A stretch of DNA of 57,463 nucleotides from Iodobacter sp. (GTDB taxonomy: Bacteria; Pseudomonadota; Gammaproteobacteria; Burkholderiales; Chitinibacteraceae), in assembly GCF_025352645.1 (NCBI RefSeq), contig NZ_JANXSO010000069.1, positions 1 through 57,463 on the forward strand. The letters are read 5' to 3'. Positions 10,248 through 20,000 of this stretch are shown here, piece by piece. How positions within the stretch are numbered: position 1 is the first letter of the stretch; every line of letters starts with the position of its first letter. The notes beneath the pieces were generated by a model. That model ran no database searches. It was given only the letters and a program-made list of their open reading frames with translations, and was not told the DNA's origin. Made by a program: the position numbers and the translations under genes.

Positions 10248-10261
10248 TTTTGAGTAGTAAT

Positions 10262-10292
10262 AAAAAACCACGGCCTATAACCGTGGTTTTTT
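10262..10292. terminator. Bidirectional terminator between pssA and tyrS
   Basis: AAAAAACCACGG - CCTATAA - CCGTGGTTTTTT is a perfect 12-base inverted repeat with A/T tracts on both flanks. It lies 15 bases past the pssA stop and 16 past the tyrS stop, so it can end both convergent transcripts. Confidence 0.92.
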
Positions 10293-10307
10293 ATTGCCCA
10301 GATTATT

Positions 10308-11573
10308 TTATTTCCAAATCACCAAGCAATGATTTTTCTTACCACGGCGCAGCAGGGTGTAGCTGCCATAGCGGCGGTCGGCCTCACTTAGGCTATAAGC
10401 TACGTCGCTTATTTTTGCGCCATTGATAATCACCGCGCCGCTTTCAATAAAGCCGCGTGCTTGGCTTTTGGATGTTGCTAATTCGCCTGCAACCAGTGCA
10501 TCCAGTAAGCCTGGCTGATCTTTACTGATCTCAACGTGTGGCAGGCCATCAAGCGCCAGTTGTTCAAAATCGTCTTCAGTCAGCGAGTTTTGATCCTCTG
10601 AGAACAAGCTTTGGCTGATGCGTTGTGCCGCAATTACAGCATCTGCGCCGTGTACTAACGCGGTCACTTGCTCGGCTAAGATACGCTGGCCTTCTGGCTT
10701 GCCCGCAGCGGCAATATCCGCCGCTTCAATGGCATCGATCTCGCTATTCTTTAGGAAGGTAAAGTAGCGTAAGAATTTATACACATCCGCATCGGCAGTG
10801 GTCAGCCAGAATTGGTAAAACTTATAAGGCGAGGTTTTTTTTGCATCTAGCCAGATGGTGCCGCTTTCGGTTTTACCGAATTTAGTGCCGTCAGATTTGG
10901 TTACCAGTGGCATGGTCAAGCCAAAAACTTGCTGCTGATTCATGCGGCGGGTTAGGTCGGTACCGGCGGTGATATTACCCCACTGATCAGAGCCGCCAAT
11001 TTGCAGCTCGCAGCCGTATTGCTTATTTAGCTCTACAAAATCGTAGCCTTGCAGCAGGCTGTAGGTGAATTCGGTAAACGAGATACCAGAGTCGTCGCGG
11101 TTAATTCGCTGTTGCACCGCTTCTTTTTTGATCATGGCATTCACTGAGAAATGCTTGCCAATATCGCGCAGGAAAGTCAGCACATCCATCTTGCCGAACC
11201 AATCGTGGTTATTGGCCATAATGGCGGCATTGCTGCCTTCAAAGCTTAAGAAAGGCTCAACTTGCTTGCGAATTTTGCCTACCCAGCTATCGATAATATC
11301 GAGGGTATTGAGTTTGCGCTCGGTGGCTTTAAAGCTTGGATCACCAATCATGCCGGTGGCTCCACCCACCAAGGCAATTGGCTTGTGGCCTGCTTCTTGG
11401 AAGCGTTTGAGTACCAAAATAGGCACTAAGCTGCCGATATGTAAGCTATCTGCCGTCGGATCAAAGCCGCAATAGAGAGTAATGGATTTCTCAGCCAGCC
11501 GTTTTTCTAGCGCATCGCCATCGGTAAGCTGGGCAATCAGGCCACGCGCTTGTAAATCACTGATTAAATTCAT
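10308..11573 (-). CDS. tyrS: Tyrosyl-tRNA synthetase
   Basis: This class I aminoacyl-tRNA synthetase (421 aa from the ATG at 11573) charges tRNA-Tyr. The HIGH-type motif HIGS is at residues 45-48 within [14 protein letters not shown], and a KMSKS-like KFGKT is near residue 230. The tyrosine-recognition segment YSLLQGYDF lies between them, and a C-terminal S4 RNA-binding domain covers about 355-421. A longer frame extends to 11738 but its first 55 residues are translated repeat DNA and have no family similarity. GGAG sits 12 bases before the chosen ATG. Downstream of the purEK operon, separated by a hairpin repeat. Confidence 0.96.
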   Translation of the reverse strand: MNLISDLQARGLIAQLTDGDALEKRLAEKSITLYCGFDPTADSLHIGSLVPILVLKRFQEAGHKPIALVGGATGMIGDPSFKATERKLNTLDIIDSWVGKIRKQVEPFLSFEGSNAAIMANNHDWFGKMDVLTFLRDIGKHFSVNAMIKKEAVQQRINRDDSGISFTEFTYSLLQGYDFVELNKQYGCELQIGGSDQWGNITAGTDLTRRMNQQQVFGLTMPLVTKSDGTKFGKTESGTIWLDAKKTSPYKFYQFWLTTADADVYKFLRYFTFLKNSEIDAIEAADIAAAGKPEGQRILAEQVTALVHGADAVIAAQRISQSLFSEDQNSLTEDDFEQLALDGLPHVEISKDQPGLLDALVAGELATSKSQARGFIESGAVIINGAKISDVAYSLSEADRRYGSYTLLRRGKKNHCLVIWK

Positions 11574-11615
11574 TTCACTCTTGCTCCGGTTTATTTGGAT
11601 CTGATATCGATTTTT

Positions 11616-11790
11616 AAACCCAAATCTTGAACCACGGAGTAAAGGAGAACACGGAGGAAATTTAAGGCAAACAATCAATGTATAAAGACTAAGCAAACTT
11701 AGCGACACATTGCTATTTTCTTGGTGAATGTCATTCAAATGGTTTTCTCCGTGGAACTCCGTGTTCTCCGTGTTTCAAGACTTGGGTTTT
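11616..11790. repeat. Inverted repeat element of the CCACGGAG family
   Basis: The left arm (11616-11660) reads AAACCCAAATCTTGAACCAC then GGAG and further GGAGAACACGGAG units. The right arm (11743-11790) is its imperfect inverse, ending TTTCAAGACTTGGGTTTT. The arms bracket about 80 unrelated AT-rich bases. A related copy occurs at 22885-23086 and a weaker one at 54065-54150. The element sits directly after purK and could fold into a long hairpin that separates purK from tyrS transcription. Confidence 0.8.
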
Positions 11791-11795
11791 AATAA

Positions 11796-12935
11796 TTACA
11801 GCGTTTCTTTTAGCGCCAAAGCCTGCTCTAAAGCGGCATCTACATTGCTGGCTAGCACATTGTAATGGCCCATTTTGCGGCCTGCACGGGCTTCTTTTTT
11901 ACCGTAGAGGTGCAGCTTGGTATTCGGTGCGGTGAGCATGATTTCCCACTGTGGCTCGCTGCCATCGCTATGCCAAACATCGCCCAGCAGATTTACCATG
12001 ACCACTGGTGTGTGCAAATCAGGCTTGCCTGGGTAAAGGCCACACATGGTGCGTACTTGTTGCTCAAATTGGCTGCTAAAAGTAGCGTCTAGCGTGTAAT
12101 GGCCACTATTGTGCGGGCGCGGTGCCATTTCGTTAATGACCAGAGAATCGTCTTCTAGCACAAAAAACTCGACGGCAATCACGCCGATATAATCGAGCTT
12201 TTCGGCAAGCGTGATCGCCATAGCACGGGCGCGCTCGGTGATTTCTGGGCTGATGCGGGCCGGAACAATCGAGATATCCAAAATACCATCGGTATGGATA
12301 TTTTCTGCAGGCGGAAAACAGGCGATTTCATTGGCGGCACTGCGAGCCACAATCACCGATACTTCGGCCTTAAGTGGTAGCATTTTTTCTAGCACACAAG
12401 GCTGATGTTTCAGCTCTGATAAGGCGTAGCGAGCTTCTTCTAGGTTTTTGATCCGCACTTGGCCCTTGCCGTCGTAGCCATTACGGGCCGTTTTTAAAAT
12501 GCCTGGCAGGTAGGGGCTAAGGTCTTGTTCTAGATCGCCGGAGTTTTTAATCACTAGAAACGGCGCAGTGGCAAGGCCCGCATCACGGATAAAGTTTTTC
12601 TCGCAAGTGCGGTCTTGGGCAATGGCGACCGAATCACCCGAAGGGCTTACTTTTACGCCCTGCGTGGCTAGCCAGCGCATGCTATCGGCGTTGACGTTTT
12701 CAAACTCGGTGGTAACCGCTGCGCATTGCTTGGCTAGCGCCGCCAGTGCTTCTGGATCGGTATAGGGCTTGCACAGATGAACATCAGCAATCTCGGCTGC
12801 TGGAGCGGCAGGATCGGGATCAAGCACGGTTACGCTATAGCCCATGGTTTTGGCTGCCATGGCAAACATGCGGCCTAGTTGGCCTCCACCCAAGATGCCT
12901 AACATGGCGGGTGGGAGAATCGGCTTAACGGCCAT
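11796..12935 (-). CDS. purK: N5-carboxyaminoimidazole ribonucleotide synthase
   Basis: This 379-aa ATP-grasp enzyme converts AIR, bicarbonate and ATP to N5-CAIR in purine synthesis, feeding PurE. Residues 12-22 read GILGGGQLGRM, the nucleotide-fold start typical of PurK. KTARNGYDGKGQ at about 150 is the ATP-binding loop, and EFFVLEDDSLVINEMAPRPH at about 250 carries the metal-binding and catalytic segment. It is the last gene of the purE operon, with 77 bases between it and the small membrane protein. Confidence 0.96.
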   Translation of the reverse strand: MAVKPILPPAMLGILGGGQLGRMFAMAAKTMGYSVTVLDPDPAAPAAEIADVHLCKPYTDPEALAALAKQCAAVTTEFENVNADSMRWLATQGVKVSPSGDSVAIAQDRTCEKNFIRDAGLATAPFLVIKNSGDLEQDLSPYLPGILKTARNGYDGKGQVRIKNLEEARYALSELKHQPCVLEKMLPLKAEVSVIVARSAANEIACFPPAENIHTDGILDISIVPARISPEITERARAMAITLAEKLDYIGVIAVEFFVLEDDSLVINEMAPRPHNSGHYTLDATFSSQFEQQVRTMCGLYPGKPDLHTPVVMVNLLGDVWHSDGSEPQWEIMLTAPNTKLHLYGKKEARAGRKMGHYNVLASNVDAALEQALALKETL

Positions 12936-12982
12936 TTTTAAATCCTTTCTTGTGCCAATTCCAGCAGAGATTGGCGGCTAAT

Positions 12983-13008
12983 TAGGGCACGGCATGCCGT
13001 GCCCCTAC
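12983..13008. repeat. Intergenic palindrome of the TAGGG...CCCTA family
   Basis: GGGCACGGCATGCCGTGCCC (12985-13004) is a perfect 20-base palindrome with TA before and CTA after. It fills most of the spacer before purK and shares its ends with palindromes at 28705, 37209, 48450 and 52711. It may form a hairpin in the purE operon mRNA. Confidence 0.65.
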
Positions 13009-13012
13009 AAAA

Positions 13013-13273
13013 TCAATCATTATCTTGACGTCGTTTTACGCCCTGCAATAGGGCAACGCCCCACAGGCCCCAGCCAAAGACCGCGCCTAAAATAAGGGCT
13101 ATTGGTAGGATTTGCATCATGGCAATGAGATATGGTTTTCTTTCAAAAAAGCTGATTGCCAAAGAAAAAAGCAGGCCAAAGGGCAGCCCCCAGCAGAAGG
13201 CTCCTCGGTAAAAAACGCTGAATAAAAAGCCTTTTTCTTCTAGCTCTGTCAGCAGCTCTTTGGCAGACTTCAT
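13013..13273 (-). CDS. Small two-helix membrane protein inside the pur operon
   Basis: This 86-aa protein has a short charged N-terminus ([15 protein letters not shown]). Two hydrophobic segments follow at about 18-43 and 50-75, and it ends in a basic/acidic tail. I do not recognise the family. It looks real because its ATG overlaps the purE stop as ATGA, implying translational coupling, and because it lies in line with purE and purK. Both helices and a Lys/Arg-rich tail suggest an inner-membrane protein. A function in purine metabolism is not implied by sequence. Confidence 0.7.
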   Translation of the reverse strand: MKSAKELLTELEEKGFLFSVFYRGAFCWGLPFGLLFSLAISFFERKPYLIAMMQILPIALILGAVFGWGLWGVALLQGVKRRQDND

Positions 13274-13758
13274 TCGACTTCGGGTAGTTCCATCGCCAGC
13301 ACGGTTTCTTTTTGCTCGGTCCGGAATGCAATCAGCTTAGCCGCTAGCTCAGGCAAGGCATTGGCAAGTAGCGAGATAGCAAAAAGAGCGGCATTCGCAG
13401 CACCCGCTTCACCAATCGCAAAAGTGGCAACCGGAATGCCTTTAGGCATTTGTACGATGGAGAGCAAGGAGTCTTCACCGCGTAGATATTTAGAAGGAAC
13501 GGGCACGCCCAATACCGGAATGGTGGTTTTAGCCGCAATCATGCCTGGCAGATGGGCTGCACCGCCTGCGCCTGCAATAATGCATTGCAAGCCGCGGGTA
13601 GCGGCAGTTTCGGCGTATTCAAACAAGAGATCAGGGGTGCGATGCGCAGAAACAACGCGGCATTCAAATGCCACGCCAAAGGCTTTTAGTTGCTTAGCGG
13701 CATGCTGCATGACTTCCCAGTCACTATTGCTACCCATTACAACGCCGACTTGAATCAT
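13270..13758 (-). CDS. purE: N5-carboxyaminoimidazole ribonucleotide mutase
   Basis: The 162-aa protein is a class I PurE, which shifts the carboxyl group of N5-CAIR to C4 giving [13 protein letters not shown] at residues 9-17, the catalytic-histidine segment SAHRTPD at about 42-48 and [11 protein letters not shown] at about 63-73 are all present. GGGGGAAA a few bases before the ATG is a strong ribosome site. It is the first gene of the purE / membrane protein / purK unit. Confidence 0.96.
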   Translation of the reverse strand: MIQVGVVMGSNSDWEVMQHAAKQLKAFGVAFECRVVSAHRTPDLLFEYAETAATRGLQCIIAGAGGAAHLPGMIAAKTTIPVLGVPVPSKYLRGEDSLLSIVQMPKGIPVATFAIGEAGAANAALFAISLLANALPELAAKLIAFRTEQKETVLAMELPEVE

Positions 13759-13922
13759 GGGTTTCCCCCGAGTAAAGAATGAATGTTACCGAAAAAATAG
13801 CAATTAGGGAGAGTTTCGATTGCTTTCGAGTTTTCTTAGCGCAGTTTGCATGAAGTCAAAGCCGTTATTTTAAGTAAATGAGCTGTATTTTTACCAAGCA
13901 TTAGCAAATACTAATAAATAAA

Positions 13923-13951
13923 TTGACGTGTCATATGCACTAGGGCATTCT
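13923..13951 (+). promoter_or_regulatory. Candidate promoter for the purE-msbA intergenic RNA
   Basis: TTGACG (13923-13928), a 17-base spacer and CATTCT (13946-13951). The -35 is good and the -10 weak (three of six). The predicted start, about 13958, falls exactly on the first base of hairpin 1 of the candidate RNA. Confidence 0.35.
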
Positions 13952-13957
13952 GCGTTC

Positions 13958-14029
13958 CGCGGTGCATGTGCCGCGTAATTCGCAATTACATTTGATACGC
14001 TGAGAGGCTTGCCTCTCAGCGTTTTTTTT
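13958..14029 (+). ncRNA. Candidate small RNA of three stem-loops
   Basis: Three consecutive perfect hairpins occupy nearly all of this 72-base stretch. Hairpin 1 is CGCGG...CCGCG (13958-13975). Hairpin 2 is GTAATT-CGC-AATTAC (13975-13989). Hairpin 3 is CGCTGAGAGG-CTTG-CCTCTCAGCG (13998-14021), followed by eight Ts. The T run is on the plus strand, whereas purE and msbA are both on the minus strand, so the terminator has no annotated gene to serve. I infer an independent plus-strand RNA. No known RNA family was recognised. Confidence 0.5.
13998..14029 (+). terminator. Strong Rho-independent terminator on the plus strand
   Basis: A perfect ten-base stem with a CTTG loop is followed by eight Ts. 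On the minus strand, the direction of msbA, the hairpin is preceded by the A run and followed by TATCAAATG, so it would be a poor terminator for msbA. Confidence 0.85.
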
Positions 14030-14042
14030 ACCTACACGTCTG

Positions 14043-15797
14043 TTAACCGTTGGCAAATTGCGCGGCATGCATACGGCTATACATGCCATTTTTAGCCATC
14101 AGCGCGTGGTGATTGCCGCTCTCAACGATTTTGCCCTGCTGCATCACCACGATTCGGCTGGCGTTTTCGATGGTAGATAGGCGGTGGGCAATCACGAGGG
14201 TGGTACGGCCTTGCATTAGGTTTTCTAGCGCGTCTTGTACCTTGCGCTCGGATTCGGTATCTAGTGCGCTGGTGGCCTCATCCAAGATCAAAATCGGTGC
14301 GTCTTTATAAATAGCACGGGCAATCGCAAGGCGTTGGCGTTGGCCGCCAGATAAACGCATGCCGTTCTCACCTAATAGGGTATTGAGGCCATCTGGCATG
14401 GCATCGATAAATTCTAGTGCGTGGGCTGCCTGTGCCGCCTGACGAACCCGCTCCAAATCAATCTCATTACCGTAAGCAATATTCGCCGTTACCGTGTCAT
14501 TAAAAAGAATCACATCTTGCGAAACAAGGGCAATTTGCTGACGCAGATTAGCCAGCTGGTAATCCGCTAATGGCTGCTCATCGATCAAGATTTGCCCGCT
14601 GCTGACATCATAAAAGCGTGGCAGCAGATTGGCTAAGGTGGTTTTGCCGCTGCCGGAGCTACCGACTAGGGCAATGGTTTCGCCAGGTTTAATGTCTAAA
14701 TAAATGCCATCTAGTGCGGGCTTACCCTCGTCGCCATAGGTAAAGTGGATGTCTTGTAGCGTAATCGCACCCTGCACCCGTGGGCTTTGTAGCTGGCCCT
14801 GATTGGCTTCGATAGGCTCGTCTAAGATGGCAAATACCGATTCAGCTGCGGCTAAGCCTTTATGCAGGCTTTCGTTAATTTTGGTCAGATTTTTGATGGG
14901 TTGTTGCAACATCATCATTAGCACCATAAAGGCTACAAATGATCCCGCTGTCAGCTCGCCACTTTGTGCTCGCAAGCTGGCAAAATAAACAATCACGGCC
15001 AAAGTGACACCGATCAAAAACATGATCAGTCCAGAATTGGTGCTGGATGTGATGGCTTGCTTTACGCTCAACTGCCTCACATGATTATTGGTGTTGCCGA
15101 AACGATTTGTCTCATAAGAAAAACCACCAAAGATCTTAATGATGCGCTGGCCCGATAAGCTCTCATCTAAGATTTGCGTCATCTGCCCCATGGCGGCCTG
15201 CGTTTCACGCGAAAGCCTGCGTTGGCGCTTACCTACCACGCTAATGCTAATCGCTACGCCAGGCAGCAATATCAGGCAGAGTAAGGTGAGCTGCCAGTCG
15301 AGATACAGCATATATACAATAAGAAATACGAGTAAAAGCGAGTCTTTAACTAAGACGGTGAGCACTTTAGTGCCTGCTTCCATGATCTGGTTAACATCGT
15401 AAGTGACCCGTGATAGCAGTACACCTACCGAGTTTTGATCATAAAACTTAACAGGCAGCGTAAGCATGCGGCTGAACATTCTGCTGCGCAAATTGTGCAT
15501 AACCCGTGATGAAATCCAGACGCTGGTGTAGTCATTGCCAAAGTTTGAAACCAGCCGCAGCATGGCTAAACCTAGAATTTGCGCGGGTAATATCCACGCT
15601 TGGCTTCTGGCAAGGGCCTCTGCGGCTGCGTTTGATTTGAGATTTTTATCAACGAGGGGTTGTAGCAATCCACCCAAGGCCACATCCACCGCTGCAGCAA
15701 CAGCGAGGCAAATAATGGAAATGGCGACCATTTTCCAGTAAGGGCGAATTTCGCTCAGGATGCGCTTATAAAGAGCTCGATTATTCATCGCTGACAT
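14043..15797 (-). CDS. msbA: Lipid A export ABC transporter, fused permease/ATPase
   Basis: This 584-aa half-transporter flips lipid A-core across the inner membrane as a homodimer. Six transmembrane helices occupy about residues 20-310. The nucleotide-binding domain follows with Walker A GSSGSGKTT at about 378-386, signature LSGGQRQRLAIARA and Walker B ILILDEATSALD. An AAGG seven bases before the first ATG supports the start at 15797 rather than the Met four codons in. It stands alone; lpxK, often downstream, is not here. Confidence 0.93.
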   Translation of the reverse strand: MSAMNNRALYKRILSEIRPYWKMVAISIICLAVAAAVDVALGGLLQPLVDKNLKSNAAAEALARSQAWILPAQILGLAMLRLVSNFGNDYTSVWISSRVMHNLRSRMFSRMLTLPVKFYDQNSVGVLLSRVTYDVNQIMEAGTKVLTVLVKDSLLLVFLIVYMLYLDWQLTLLCLILLPGVAISISVVGKRQRRLSRETQAAMGQMTQILDESLSGQRIIKIFGGFSYETNRFGNTNNHVRQLSVKQAITSSTNSGLIMFLIGVTLAVIVYFASLRAQSGELTAGSFVAFMVLMMMLQQPIKNLTKINESLHKGLAAAESVFAILDEPIEANQGQLQSPRVQGAITLQDIHFTYGDEGKPALDGIYLDIKPGETIALVGSSGSGKTTLANLLPRFYDVSSGQILIDEQPLADYQLANLRQQIALVSQDVILFNDTVTANIAYGNEIDLERVRQAAQAAHALEFIDAMPDGLNTLLGENGMRLSGGQRQRLAIARAIYKDAPILILDEATSALDTESERKVQDALENLMQGRTTLVIAHRLSTIENASRIVVMQQGKIVESGNHHALMAKNGMYSRMHAAQFANG

Positions 15798-16001
15798 CGG
15801 CGTACCTTGGTTTGGGTTTTACAAGAAAGGGGCGGATTATACGCTTTAGTATGGAACAGCATAGCTACCGACGGTGCTTGCATTTCAGGCGCATTTTTTT
15901 GCATTTCAGCTACTTTGTTTGTCACCTTGTCGCAGCGTCATGTCAGTGAAGTTTGGATTTGGTTACATTGATCTTGCTTAAGTGTAAACGCTGATTAAGG
16001 C

Positions 16002-16718
16002 TTACAAATCCCCATATCTGCTTTGCAGCAGCGCAGCAATCACGGGGGCAACCGTTTCGGTGCGAAAAATTCTCGGGCCAAGGATCAGCGGGGTGTAGCC
16101 AGCGGCCATGGCCAGTGTTTCTTCCGCAGCAGAAAATCCACCCTCGGGGCCAATCAGCACGGCGGCACTGCTGGCTGTGACGGGTAATTCATTTTGCCGG
16201 ATGGCGCCAATAGGGGAGAGCAGCAGTTTTAGCGCCGCGTTTTGCGCTAAGGCCTGCTCAAACTTAATGATGGGCAAGATAGCAGGAACACGGGTGCGGC
16301 CACATTGCTCGGCGGCGGATACGGCAATGGCCTGCCAGTGGGCGAGGCGTTTTTCGGCACGCTCACCACTAAGGCGCTGTTGGCAATATTCAGAAATAAT
16401 CGGCTGGATGCAGCTTACACCCAGCTCACTGGCTTTTTGGATGGTGTAATCCATGCGATCGCTGGCGGAGATCGCTTGCAGCAGGGTGAGTTTAAGTGGG
16501 GATTCTCTATCTTGCTCGTCCCATGCCAGCACTTCTACCGCAACATGGCGTTTACCCATTTCGGTGATGCGGCCAGCGTATTCGCCACCTTGGCCATTAA
16601 ACAGGGTGATGGCGTCATCTGGTTGCAGGCGCAGTACCTGTACATGGCGCGCAACATTTTCAGGCAAGTTGAAGCCAAGGCCAGTGGCCAGTGGCATATC
16701 AAGGAAAAATCTAGGCAT
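16002..16718 (-). CDS. rsmE: 16S rRNA (uracil-1498-N3)-methyltransferase
   Basis: From the ATG at 16718 the protein has 238 residues, the usual RsmE length, and begins MPRFFLDMPL. A PUA-like N-terminal domain precedes a SPOUT methyltransferase domain with the SAM-binding knot segment IGPEGGFSAAEE and the C-terminal LGPRIFRTETVAP. It methylates U1498 of 16S rRNA. GAGGTGA just before this ATG decides the start; the frame upstream to 16772 lacks a site and family similarity. Divergent from the RND permease gene. Confidence 0.95.
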   Translation of the reverse strand: MPRFFLDMPLATGLGFNLPENVARHVQVLRLQPDDAITLFNGQGGEYAGRITEMGKRHVAVEVLAWDEQDRESPLKLTLLQAISASDRMDYTIQKASELGVSCIQPIISEYCQQRLSGERAEKRLAHWQAIAVSAAEQCGRTRVPAILPIIKFEQALAQNAALKLLLSPIGAIRQNELPVTASSAAVLIGPEGGFSAAEETLAMAAGYTPLILGPRIFRTETVAPVIAALLQSRYGDL

Positions 16719-17002
16719 ATTCACCTCGTACATTCGAGGGCTTGGTATACCCCAAGGCAGGTTTCGATTCAAGTACCGAACAGGGGATTTTACATTTGAT
16801 ATGCCTTAGCGCGGCGATGTCTGTTTTTAGCTGCGCTTTGAGCATGCCGTGTTTTCAGGCGCAGTGCATTGATCAAATACAAAATTAATACAAAGTTTAT
16901 AAGCCTCACGACATCAAAATAAAGCAGAATATGCCGATGGCGTGTCAAGCTGTGGCATTATCTTGGCGTGCTAATTTAACCTCTTTTGAAAGAAGCCCCT
17001 GC

Positions 17003-20000
17003 ATGTGGATAACCAAGGTTAGTATTAAACATCCGGTTTTTGCGACGATGGTCATGTTGGCACTGCTGGTGCTGGGCTTGGCCTCTTACGGCTTGCTGCC
17101 GGTAGAGCGTATGCCGCCCGTGGCTAGCCCGCAGGTGTTTATTCAGCTGAGCTACCCTGGCGCATCCCCAGAGGCGATTGAAAACGATTTAATCAAGCCG
17201 CTAGAAGAGCAAATCAATACCGTTAATGGCGTCAAGCATATCTGGGCTACGGCGCGTGAGGGCTCGGCTTTTATGCAGGTGGAGTTTCGTATGGATGCGA
17301 ACTCTGCCGGCGGTCTGCAAGAAATCCGCGATAAAGTAGCGCTGATTAAGCCCAATTTTCCTAAGGAAGCGAAAGACCCGCTGGTATTAAAGTCTGATAT
17401 CAGTGGTGAAAGCGAGCCAGTGATGCAGCTGGCCTTACGCTCCGGCACGCTTAGCCTGCGCGAGCTGAGCATGTTGTCTGAGCAGATGGTGGTAAAGCGC
17501 TTACGCACAGCGCCAGGCGTGGGTAGCATTAATAGTAATGGCTTGGTGAACCGGCAGATTCAGCTGCGCTTGCGTCGCGATGCACTTAATAGCTACGGTT
17601 TAGGCGTAGATCAGGTGATGAACGCCGTGCGCGAGGCCAATCAGGATGTGCCCGCAGGGCGTATTGTAAATGGCAATAACGAGCAGCTGGTGCGGCTTGA
17701 GGGCAAGATTAAAGACCCTAAGCAATTTGGCAAAATCATTATCGCCCGCCAAGCCAATACACCGATTTACCTTGAGCAGGTCGCCGATGTGGTTGATGGC
17801 GAGCAGGAAAATACCTCGATTTCTCGCCTTGATGGGCAGAGCGTGATCAGCTTGGATGTTTTCCCAATTCAAGGGGCGAATATTGTAGAGCTGGGTGAAG
17901 GGGTTAAATCTGCGGTTGAAAAGATGAAAGCCAGCCTGCCTGCTGGCGCAGAGCTAACCGTGGTTCAGGCCAATTCTGACGATATTAAGCGCGCTTTAAG
18001 CGACACAAAAGCCACCATCTTAGAAGGCGGGATACTGACCACGCTGATTGTGTTTATGTTTTTGCACTCATGGCGCAGCACGGTGATTACCGCCTTAACC
18101 CTGCCAATCTCGGTGGTGGCGACGTTTGTGGCCGTGCATGCCTTTGGCTTTTCTTTAAATATGCTGACGCTGATGGCCTTGAGCCTGTCGATTGGTTTAT
18201 TGATCGATGACGCGATTGTGGTGCGGGAAAACATTGTGCGCCATCTGGGCATGGGCAAAGACCATATCCGCGCGGCACATGAGGGCACAGATGAAATTTG
18301 CCTAGCGGTTATGGCCACCACCTTTGCTATTGTGGCGGTGTTTGTGCCTGTCGCGTTTATGCACGGCATTATCGGGCAGTTTTTCTTTCAGTTTGGTATT
18401 ACGGTAACCGTTGCCGTGCTGGTTTCCTTGTTTGTTAGCTTTACCTTAGACCCGATGTTGTCTTCGATCTGGCACGATCCAGAAGGTGATCGCTTTAAAA
18501 ATTGGCCGCGTTTGGGCCGGTTTATGGCGGCATTTGAGCGCCAGATCGAAAAACTGCACCATATTTATGGCCGCTTTCTAGCGTGGTCTTTAGTTAAAAG
18601 AAAAACCGTGCTGGCCGGTGCTACGTTGGCCTTTATTGCCAGCCTATTCTTGCTGCCATTTATTGGTACAGAGTTTGAGCCTAAAGTTGATAACGGCGTG
18701 CTTAGGTTGCAACTCAACACCCCGATTGGCTCCAGCCTGAATTACACCGACGCCAAAACGAAGCAGATTGAAACGGCTTTAAAGTCATTTAAAGAAGTGC
18801 GCTCCATTCAATCGGCCGTTGGGGTACAAAACAGCAAGAATATGGCAGAAATCACTCTGAAGCTGGTTGATCGCAAACAACGCCGCTCGCAGGACGATAT
18901 CGAAAAAGAAATCCGTAAGGTGGTTGGCCGTGTGGCTGGGGTGGAGCTATCGGTAGGCGGTTGGAAGCCGATTTTTATCACCGTATTTGGCCCTGATCCT
19001 AGCCAGCTCACGCAAATTACCAGCGATTTAATGAAAAAAATTGCCAAAATTCCTAGCGTGGTGGATTTAGAAAGCAGTGAAAAAGCCTTTACTCCAACGC
19101 TGGCGATTAAAATTGATAATGAGGCCGCTAGCGATTTAGGCCTAAATAACGCGCAAATTGGCAGTGCATTACGCGCGCTCATCTCCGGTGAAACAATTAG
19201 CCACTGGCTAGCCAGCGATGGGCAGAATTACGATGTGGTGGTGCAGCTGGCTGAAAGTGATCGCCGTACCGCTAGCGATCTTGGCGATCTTTACCTAACT
19301 AGCTCTAAAACCAATAGCGATGGCTCTCCACTCAGAGTGTCTTTGCGCCAGGTGGCAACGCTAGAAAACAGCAGTAGTTCACAGCAGCTCAAGCGCCTAG
19401 ATATGCAGCGCCGTGTTTCGCTCTATGCCAACGTGCAAGGCCGGCCAAGCGGCACGGTGAGCAATGAAGTGCAAGCGTTATTGGATAAAACCGAGCTGCC
19501 ACCGGGCTATCACTTTGGTACTGGTGGCCAGCAGGCCGAGATGCAGGAAGCCTTTGCGGCTTTCCTTGGTGCGATTGGCTTAGCGGTGATCTTTATTTAC
19601 TTTGTGTTGGCCTCACAATTTGGCAGCTTTCTACAGCCTTTGGCGATTATGGCCTCACTGCCGTTCTCGCTAACGGGGGCGTTACTGGCGCTGTTTTTAA
19701 CCGGCACCACGATCAATTTATTCTCCATGATCGGTTTTATGATGCTGCTGGGTCTTGCGGTTAAAAATGCGATTTTACTGGTTGATTTTGCCAATAGCGC
19801 CAAGCGGGCGGGGCAGTCGGCCAAAGATGCGCTGCTAGAAGCTGGCCAAGTGCGTTTACGCCCCATTTTAATGACTACCGCAGCGATGATTTTTGGCATG
19901 TTGCCGATGGCGATTGGCCTAGGCGAAGGCGGAGAAACACAGGCTGCAATGGGCCGTTCAATTATCGGCGGGGTGATTTCTTCTACCGTGTTGACGCTGA

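Noticed and set aside
11574-11738. N-terminal extension of tyrS
   Set aside because: The extra 55 residues translate a dispersed repeat; the MNLISDL start matches the family and has a ribosome site.
13998-14029. Hairpin as the msbA terminator
   Set aside because: The T run is on the plus strand; in the msbA direction the stem is followed by mixed sequence.
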